This document shows, piece after piece, positions 13,101 through 22,275 of a stretch of 64,000 nucleotides of DNA. The notes below the pieces were generated by a model, which did not search any database, had not been told where the DNA came from, and saw only the letters and a program-made list of their open reading frames with translations. The position numbers and the translations under genes are program-made. The DNA comes from Synaphobranchus kaupii (lineage: Eukaryota; Chordata; Actinopteri; Anguilliformes; Synaphobranchidae), in contig CM056385.1 in NCBI GenBank assembly GCA_029718625.1, positions 26,794,273 to 26,858,272 on the forward strand, read 5' to 3'. Position 1 is the first letter of the stretch. Each line of letters starts with the position of its first letter.

Positions 13101-16100
13101 GTTGGTGCTCGTGCACTACGTGCGCTCGCATAGGTACCACCGAAGCCCAAGTCTCAGCCAGGAAAAACCCTGTAATGTCTTCTATTGGATGAAAGAGTTG
13201 TCAATCAAACCAGAATGAACTGGAATACATAATAGCTTCCACAAACAGCTGGTGGGGTTTTACACGTTGGGTTTTCAGAAGGTGTACTAGAATTATAAAG
13301 GGGTGTGAATTTCTCAAACGGATTGTCCAAGACAATGAATGACCACTTAATCCTGTGGATAAACCCTCTGCATAAACCCAATGGTAGGATTGTATATTCA
13401 TTTAATATTTAGTAGCAGATATTGATAGTAGCATGATGTGGTATAGCCTGATTACACAATAATTAAACTTTTTTATTTTGCATTTGAGTGAGCGGGATTT
13501 TTCACCACTGTATTTGCATACGTTCAGGCTTGGCTTTATCTTGTTGCTATGACGGAATACAAATTTTGCTGGTGAAAAAAATATTTTTATGAACTCAGAT
13601 AGACGCTATTGTCCTCTGTGTCACGCATGGGTAAGTAGAGTTGCAGGTGAGACTGGGTGGGGGGTTACTTGTTAAATGGACTAGCTACGCAACAATAGTG
13701 ACACTTAGAAACTCTGTGTTCGGTGTAGTTGTCACAAACTGCGTACTAATAAAGCTAGAACATGGGAGTTTGTTGTTTGGTTGGAGCAATGAATGTCTCA
13801 GTTGAGCAATCTCACGGAGCTGGTGGCACGGCCACTAAGGGGTTTGCACGAAGGGGTTAATGAACCATAACGTTCATAAAAATTCACAAACTGCATGGAG
13901 AAAAAGAGTAACACTTGAATTGGTTTGTAGGGTAAGTTAAGCACACATGGATTGAATCCTGACTGAGTAAAGCCTGGTTTCCATGGGAACATCATCATGC
14001 GACTGTGGGTGTGGTGATGCGCTCTTTGTGGCATCAGTGTTCAACAGAGATCCTGAGCCTCAACAATTGATTGATTGTCGCTGGTAAGGTTTTCTACTCT
14101 AGCAGCCACTTTGGCAGGTAACCAACCAGGTTGTGTTATATTGTCAAAGGTAACATGGCTGGTAAAATGTTGAAAATGGTTGGTAATTTTTAATATCCAC
14201 AAGCAAATCTTTCCAGTGGGTGAAAAGGTTAATTTTATGCCCTGGTATGGAACAGCTTAAATACTGCAGCTATGGAAAATGGTGCAGTCCAGTCCACCGT
14301 GTGTGGGTTTTGAGGTTTATTTCTGTGTTCATGCATTGTTTGAGGTGTTTTTACTATTGATTCCTTAAAGAGGCCACTAGTTCTGCACTAGTGGTGTTCA
14401 CAGCCATAATTATAATCACAAGATTAAAAAGCCCTGACTGTGAGGAGAGCCATTGCACAGTTAAAGGGTCACAGGTTCAGTGACATGGAGTCCGTCTAGG
14501 CATCTACACCAGTCAAACAGCCCCGTGCCCTGGATTAGCACAGATTGCACCATCCTTCGTGTTGTGCCAAGCTAATCGTGTGTGTGTATTTTGTGGGAGG
14601 GGGGCCTTTGAATTGCACTTTGTTCCAGTATCAGGCGAGGAGTTGTACCAGACTTTCCCCCACTCTTGGTAACACTGTGGAATGCTCATTTCTGTACCGG
14701 GGGGGCAACGGGGTGTGGGACGGTGTTTAACCTGCGCGGTGCGGACGACCTTGCCAAACAAGGCCCGTGTTTGTGCGCAAGTGACCTGGCCGGCACAGGG
14801 AAGGAGTGCAGAGAGAGGGAGAGCTAATGAGGGATGGCCGGCACAGGGAAGGAGTGCAGAGAGAGGGAGAGCTAATGAGGGATGGCCGGCACAGGGAAGG
14901 AGTGCAGAGAGAGAGAGAGCTAATGAGGGATGGCCGGCACAGGGAAGGAGTGCAGAGAGAGGGAGAGCTAATGAGGGATGGCCGGCACAGGGAAGGAGTG
15001 CAGAGAGAGGGAGGGCTAATGAGGGATGGCCGGCACAGGGAAGGAGTGCAGAGAGAGGGAGAGCTAATGAGGGATGGCCGGCACAGGGCAGGAGTGCAGA
15101 GAGAGGTAGAGCTAATGAGGGATGGCCGGCACAGGGAAGGAGTGCAGAGAGAGGGAGAGCTAATGAGGGATGGCCGGCACAGGGAAGGAGTGCAGAGAGA
15201 GGGAGAGCTAATGAGGGATGGCCGGCACAGGGAAGGAGTGCAGAGAGAGGGAGAGCTAATGAGGGATGGCCGGCACAGGGCAGGAGTGCAGAGAGAGGTA
15301 GAGCTAATGAGGGATGGTCGGCACAGGGAAGGAGTGCAAGAGAGGGAGGGCTAATGAGGGATGGCCGGCACAGGGCAGGAGTGCAGAGAGAGGGAGAGCT
15401 AATGAGGGATGGCCGGAACAGGGAAGGAGTGCAGAGAGAGGGAGAGCTAATGAGGGATGGCCGGCACAGGGAAGGAGTGCAGAGAGAGGGAGGGCTAATG
15501 AGGGATGGCCGGCACAGGGCAGGAGTGCAGAGAGAGGGAGAGCTAATGAGGGATGGTCGGCACAGGGAAGGAGTGCAGAGAGAGGGAGAGCTAATGAGGG
15601 ATGGCCGGCACAGGGAAGGAGTGCAGAGAGAGGGAGAGCTAATGAGGGATGGCCGGCACAGGGAAGGAGTGCAGAGAGAGGGAGAGCTAATGAGGGATGG
15701 CCGGCACAGGGAAGGAGTGCAGAGAGAGGGAGAGCTAATGAGGGATGGCCGGCACAGGGAAGGAGTGCAGAGAGAGGGAGGGCTAATGAGGGATGGCCGG
15801 CACAGGGCAGGAGTGCAGAGAGAGGGAGAGCTAATGAGGGATGGTCGGCACAGGGAAGGAGTGCAGAGAGAGGGAGAGCTAATGAGGGATGGCCGGCACA
15901 GGGAAGGAGTGCAGAGAGAGGGAGAGCTAATGAGGGATGGCCGGAACAGGGAAGGAGTGCAGAGAGAGGGAGAGCTAATGAGGGATGGCCGGCACAGGGA
16001 AGGAGTGCAGAGAGAGGGAGAGCTAATGAGGGATGGCCGGCACAGGGAAGGAGTGCAGAGAGAGGGAGAGCTAATGAGGGATGGCCGGCACAGGGAAGGA

Positions 16101-19100
16101 GTGCAGAGAGAGGGAGAGCTAATGAGGGATGGCCGGCACAGGGAAGGAGTGCAGAGAGAGGGAGAGCTAATGAGGGATGGCCGGCACAGGGAAGGAGTGC
16201 AAGAGAGGGAGAGCTAATCAGGGATGGCCGGCACAGGGCAGGAGTGCAGAGAGAGGGAGAGCTAATGAGGGATGGCTGGCACAGAGGCCTGCTGGGATAG
16301 ATCCAGACCCTTGCAGTTATGGGTATGAAACCCTGCATATACCCACCCCTCCCCCGTATCTAGAGCTCGATGGGAATCACACGGCTACTTGGAATGATAG
16401 TTAAGATGTACTGTATATAAAATGGCCTTTTTTTCCCCCAAGTATTTCTAGTCAAATACAGCTTCTCAGCATTGCAGCACTCACAGTGATTACTTGCAGT
16501 GTAGCCCTGAGTTTTATAATTCGGAAATTGGGGAGGGTGGAGGAGTATTCTTGATTCACAAACACGGGTTCTTTTTTCAAGGACAGCAGAATTTATTGTG
16601 GAGAATTCACAGTTTTTACCAGTTCCAAAGATTTAAAAATGTGACCATTTTTAGCTGACAGGACATACAGGGGCTGTGTTTGATTCCTAATGTAATGCCA
16701 AGCACCACAGAGAAGGCAAGTTTCCTATGGTCCTGGTGGTCCCCTCTGTACATCCTGTGCGGGGGAGTGGCACCCCGTAGATCCTGAGCGGAGGTGTGGC
16801 CGAATGCACCAGGCTCACCGCATGGGAAGCCCCCTTACGCATGCTTTAAAAAGCCTTCCCTTCACGTTCCAGAAGCCTTTTCCAGGTCCTTATAACACTG
16901 AGTTATGTAACCAGCCGTACAAGGAGGAGACCCTCTTCTGTTCACGTAGTATCTCAACAAAAAAACGTTTTCAATGTACAAACAAACGCATACAAAGCAC
17001 TCTCTACTAGCAGAATCTAGGCCGTATTGATCAAAACGAGGCCAAGTTACAGCAAACAATATTGGCTATCTTAGCTAACACAAACAAGCTCTATTCCAAA
17101 GCAATGCTACCTAAATTATTTAATGTAATTTGGCCCTGTCACGGTGGTGCTGTGGTTAGTCACCTCACAGCAAGAAGGTACCTAATGTCAGTCCCAGACA
17201 GAGGGTGTGTGCGTGCGTGCGTTTGTGTGTGTGCATGTGAGGCAGTATCTATTCTAATGTCAGTCCAAGAGAGAGGGTGTGTGTGAGCGTATGTGTGTGC
17301 CAGTGGCGTGTCCAGAACATGTTGATTGGGATGGCCTAGGTGGGACACATGCTAACTTTGGGGTGGCCATGGCATTTTGGAGTGCCTACCACACATCACC
17401 CCCCTACCAATGAATGACCCCATCTACCCCACGTAGCCCTGGACTCAATACAATTTCCATCATCAAAAGAATCACTGGAATAGCACAAATTTGGTCTGTT
17501 TAACTAAATATAGGCCTACAGTTGCAGGATGCAGTTAGCCTATTTTAAAATGGCTATTACTAACTATTAACAATGTCTAGGTGATGCTAGGCCACATCTT
17601 TTTCTAATGAGCATTTCCTTATAAGGAAAACATCTATATCAGTTAGATTAGGGTTGCTACATTCTTCTGTTTTAGAAGAGACTACACAGCGTCTATAGTC
17701 ATGAATAATGACAAATGCCAAACTGATGAAATTTACGTTTTTTATTATATATAAAACTGTTTATATTTACAATAAAGAAAATCTTCACAAAGTGCCTTGG
17801 TAAACATGGTCATCTTCAAATGAATGCCCTCAAATAATAATAATAAATAAATACTCAATGGGAGCAAACATGCCCCCCAAATAAAAAATATTTGCTGATA
17901 AAGATGTACAAAAAATAAATCAATAAGTAATAATAAAAAAATAATATAACTTCGGGTTATAGTTACAGGAAAAAGCCTACTGAAAATAATGAACTACTAG
18001 GCTAGGCCTAGTGTAAGTCACTTGTGCTTGCTAGATATGTAAGTTAGCTAACTTTTGGGTTTTATGAACTAAAAAGTGGCCTGTTTAGTTACAATGTCAT
18101 CATAGCTGTAGGCTAGGCCTAGTGTAGCCTACGGATTTTTATTTTATTTTTTTAAAGGGTTTCCGCGCTGTTATGGTTTTGAAAGCTCCGCGCTATGATG
18201 GCTATGATGCAGGTTTGGCAAAAACCGGTATGCAGTAACAGCATAGCTGTTTTCTTTTATTTATTTTTTTTGTTTTCAAAGAGGGTATTTCCCGATATAA
18301 TTGCTGACTTGTGGCGAAAGTGCCGCCGTGTTAACAGATTTCCATCTGTCTGAGAATGTAAACAAGTCTGGAGATTTTTCACGGTAAGAAAAAATGTTAT
18401 GACAACGTTAACATTGTGCTAGCTTTCTGAAAGTTTCAGAAAGCTAGCACAATGATAACGTTGTCACATTATTCTGCTGCCAGAAATACAGTAGATATGG
18501 ATGGATAACTTGAAGGGTTTGTTCTCCTGACTTATTTTTCCATAGAGTTCAATAGGAAAATTTGTCAGGAGAAACAACACTTAAAGTGATCCATCCATAT
18601 CTACTGCATATCTGGCATCAGAGTGATGCTTTGAGGCTCGTTTGATACCTCAGACCCTTGAAGACTTGCAGCCATTTTACCAACCATGTATTCCGTACTG
18701 TTCCAGTGTAATTTACAGCTAAATCTAGTCCCACCCCCCAATTCCCATAAAGATCCATTCAAATGCAGAGACGTTATAGTATCGCTTGTAAGAGTACCAG
18801 AAAATCAGTGTCTTTTGATGTTGTTGGGTTACAGACATCAGGAAGTCATGGAAGTCAGGATATGTGACCAAATATTAAAAATGATTACTTTATTCTATAT
18901 ATAAATGTATTGCCACAATAATTGTGGCACACGTGGTTTTGTTAAAAATAATTATTTCTTGAAGAGGGATTTTTTTTATCATAATGAATTTACTTCAATT
19001 AAAGGTTGGATTTTTCAAATTTTTTCAGTGTGAGATTACCCTAATTCACCAAACGGTGAATTTTTTATAACTCTTTTTACTCATCTTTACCAGGGGTGCC

Positions 19101-19978
19101 AATAATAGTGGAGGGCACTGTATATGTATAATAAAAATAGATCAGAAAAATTAAAACAATTGGATGAGACAGACACAATATAGACATAGACATCAAAAGG
19201 AAGAGCATAAGACCATAGACATACAATAATAATCAGCCTGCTCTCTCCCACAGTGCGGGAGCTGGTGTACTGGCGCGACCCCCGGAGGTCGGGCGTGGTG
19301 TTTGGTGTGTCCCTGCTGGTCCTGCTGTCCCTGGCCACCTTCAGCGTGATTAGCGTGGTGTCCTACCTGCTGCTCGCCCTGCTCTGCGTCACCATCACCT
19401 TCCGAATCTACAAGTCCATCATCCAGGCTGTGCAGAAGTCCAGCGATGGACACCCATTCAAGTGAGCAGGGCTGGGTCTGAGGGGGAGGGGCTAGGAATA
19501 CATGGGAAGGGCTATGAGTAAGGGGAAGGGGCTGGGACTCAGGGGGGAGGGGCCGAGACTAAGGGGGAGGAGTAGGATGGAGAGTGTATGTGGGGGAGGA
19601 TTTGGATGGAGAGCGTGGGTGAGGGAGGGTAGGGACACATTGGGAAGTGGTAGGGACAAAGAGGGATGGGAAGGGTGGAGGGGTACGGCTGAAACAAATG
19701 GGGTTTGAGTCCTATGCTACACAATGTTTTCCTATAGAAAATGTCTCCTATTAAAAGGGTAGCTAAGGTGCGGATGTTCCCCCTCAGGGCCCTGATGGAG
19801 AAGGACATCAGCATCCCACCCGAAACGTTCCGCAAGTTCACGGACATGGGCCTGTCCCATGTGAACCGGGCCCTGGGGCAGATCAGGCGTCTGTTCCTGG
19901 TGGAGGACCTGGTGGATTCTCTCAAGGTCTGTACTCATACACCTCCCCCTCCTGAGTGTGTGTGTGCGCGTGAGCAAA

Positions 19979-20021
<43 letters not shown>

Positions 20022-22229
20022 ACAGGAGTGTGAGCGAACGTATGTGTGTGTGTCTGTGTTTGTGTGAGCGTGCGCATATTGATGCACTCATGTATAAATC
20101 GTATGTGTATACGGCTGTACGCACGCAGGGGAAGAAGTCATAAATCCATGTGCTTCTAAAACTTCCTTGACTTTTTATTTTCTGAACAATATCATTTACA
20201 AAAAATGTTTTAAAGGAGCTTAAAACATGAAAAAGTGGCCAGATAACAGCACTGGAATGGGCTGCTCCCACCGTACTGGCTGCTCTGTACTTTGATTGGG
20301 CTGTATCCCAGAGTTTGACTAATTTTACAAATCAACATGTGGCAAGGAAGCCTTCTAAGATTTTGCCATCACAACAGCAATTCCACCAGCCTTGTGTTGA
20401 TAGTTAGCTTAGTTAATTACAAGTTTGGCTACAGTGTTATTTGCACGACACACCAATGGCCTGGTATTTTGTAAGCTAGGCAATTTAGCTACATAATGCT
20501 ATCTTAAAAAAAATAAATAATGAATTACTATGGATAACAAGGTAAGTAATATTTCATCCGGATTCAAAAATGCTAGCCGGCAACATGGGGAAAATGAGAA
20601 TCGTCTGCTGGCTACAAAATAGTCATTGATCACCACCATGTATCTAACATTCTAAGTTAGCACTTGCTAGGAAATTTAAAAAGAAAATAATTATGGTGAG
20701 GTATTTTTTAACGTGGTTTTGCTTTCATGCCATTGTATCGTTTTTAGGCCGAGAGAGATGGTGTTGCTGCAGGCACAGAGTGCTGTCATTCTTGAGCTGG
20801 TAACTTGCATGCAGATGAATTAAAAGGGAAATGCAGAAATCAAAGTTCCGCTTTCCTGTCGAAATACTAATCGCCGCTTTGCACAGTCCGGAAGTCCCGC
20901 CTACCGATTTAATCATGGGAGATCCGAATTTAAACTCACCCTTCAGAAATTACGGGTGATCTCAGCCAATCGGATTTCAGTTTTTTCCATTTTTTAAAAT
21001 TAGAAACTGCATTCATCCAGGACCAAGAGAGTTCACAGGTAGTCCCCCTGAGCTTTGCTGTGTAACAGTTTGGTAGTCTGGGACAAAGATGTTAGCGTTA
21101 TCAATGTGTCTACCCCATGCGTTTGTGTTGTGCGCGTGCGGTCTCCTGCTGCTCTGTGTCTCTGCAGCTCTTTGTTCAGATGAGCCACTGCCTCTCACTC
21201 TGAGCGACTGCTTCAGTGGCCTTCAGCTGCTCGTACCTGTACGTATGTACGTACGTGCACGTGTCTAAGTGCGCGTGCGACTGTGTGCATGTGTCCGTGC
21301 ACTTACACACGTGCACTGCAGACCCCAAAATATACGTGCACATGAGTGCACACACAGGCTCGTTTTATTTATTGACCCTGCACCCCTTGCTTAAGATGAC
21401 CTCCAGAACATTTTAAATGGGTGTGGCTTATGACTGATGTAAGTGCAGTGGAGTGTGTACGGCAGGGGTGTCAAACTCCGGTCCTGGAGGGCTGCAGTGT
21501 GTGCTGGTTTTTGGTGCGTTTCAGCACAAGTGATTAATTTAAGTCCCTGATTGGCTAAGAAGTCCACACACATTGTTATCAATTACATTACATTCATTTA
21601 GCAGACGCTTTTATCCAAAGCGACGTACAATAAGTGCATACAGAGACGTCATCAAGATCACTACAGAATCAATGCTTTAACTGGGTGCTGATTGAAAGGA
21701 AACCACAAAGACTTGCAGATACTGCGGCGCTCCAGGACTGGAGTTTGACACCCCTGGTGTAAGAAATAGCTGTTGCCACTTTAAGGTGATCTGATTAGAA
21801 CATAACACTATAATCACAAAGGAAATGGTTCTCCAGAGCCCCATGTAGAGCTCTCTCAGCCTGCAGTCAGTCTGCTCTAGTGAACACAGCGCCTCACAGT
21901 GGCCATGCACATTTACTGCTGCTCACTTGTCTCAGCCGAACCCCGTAGGTTATGATCCTGCCAGGCAAGGCTCACTGCACGAGGTAATTTTTCTGTCCCT
22001 ATGTGTCTTTCAGCTGGCTGTGCTTATGTGGTTGTTGACCTATGTGGGAGCCATCTTCAATGGCATCACTATCCTGATCCTGGGTAAGAGACATGCCTCA
22101 TAACCATCCCCGCACATAAACACCCTGCCCTATGGCACGCACGCACACACACACTGCCCCATCGCACACGCACACTGCCCCATCGCACACACACACTGCC
22201 CCATCGCACACACACACACTGCCCCATCG

Positions 22230-22275
<46 letters not shown>

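Larger units (their letters stand above)
10143..19253 (+). other. rtn3: rtn3 intron between the long exon and the RHD exons
   Basis: 9.1-kb intron. It holds a TTAA-flanked element (10570-11388), a CA-rich patch near 11935-12020, the 48-bp minisatellite (14787-16284) and a SINE head plus GT-rich tandem (17140-17300). A dispersed repeat (17010-17140), hairpins at 18400-18466 and 18472-18624, and a Tc1-type terminus (18910-19122) follow. Stretches 11400-14780 and 16290-17000 show nothing I can name. Confidence 0.8.
19462..22013 (+). other. rtn3: rtn3 introns around the 139-nt exon
   Basis: 19462-19787 is a G-rich intron (repeated GGGGAGGGG motifs). 19927-22013 holds the (GT)n microsatellite at 19983-20020, a CG/ACGT-rich alternating purine-pyrimidine patch near 21235-21320 and the hAT-like MITE at 21463-21756. 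The rest is unremarkable. Confidence 0.7.

Noticed and set aside
14682..16338. Long open frames (511 and 328 codons on +, 344 on -) over the 48-bp array
   Set aside because: They are by-products of a tandem unit divisible by 3 without stops in several frames. There is no conserved domain, two copies with 2-bp deletions shift the frame, and the array lies within an rtn3 intron.
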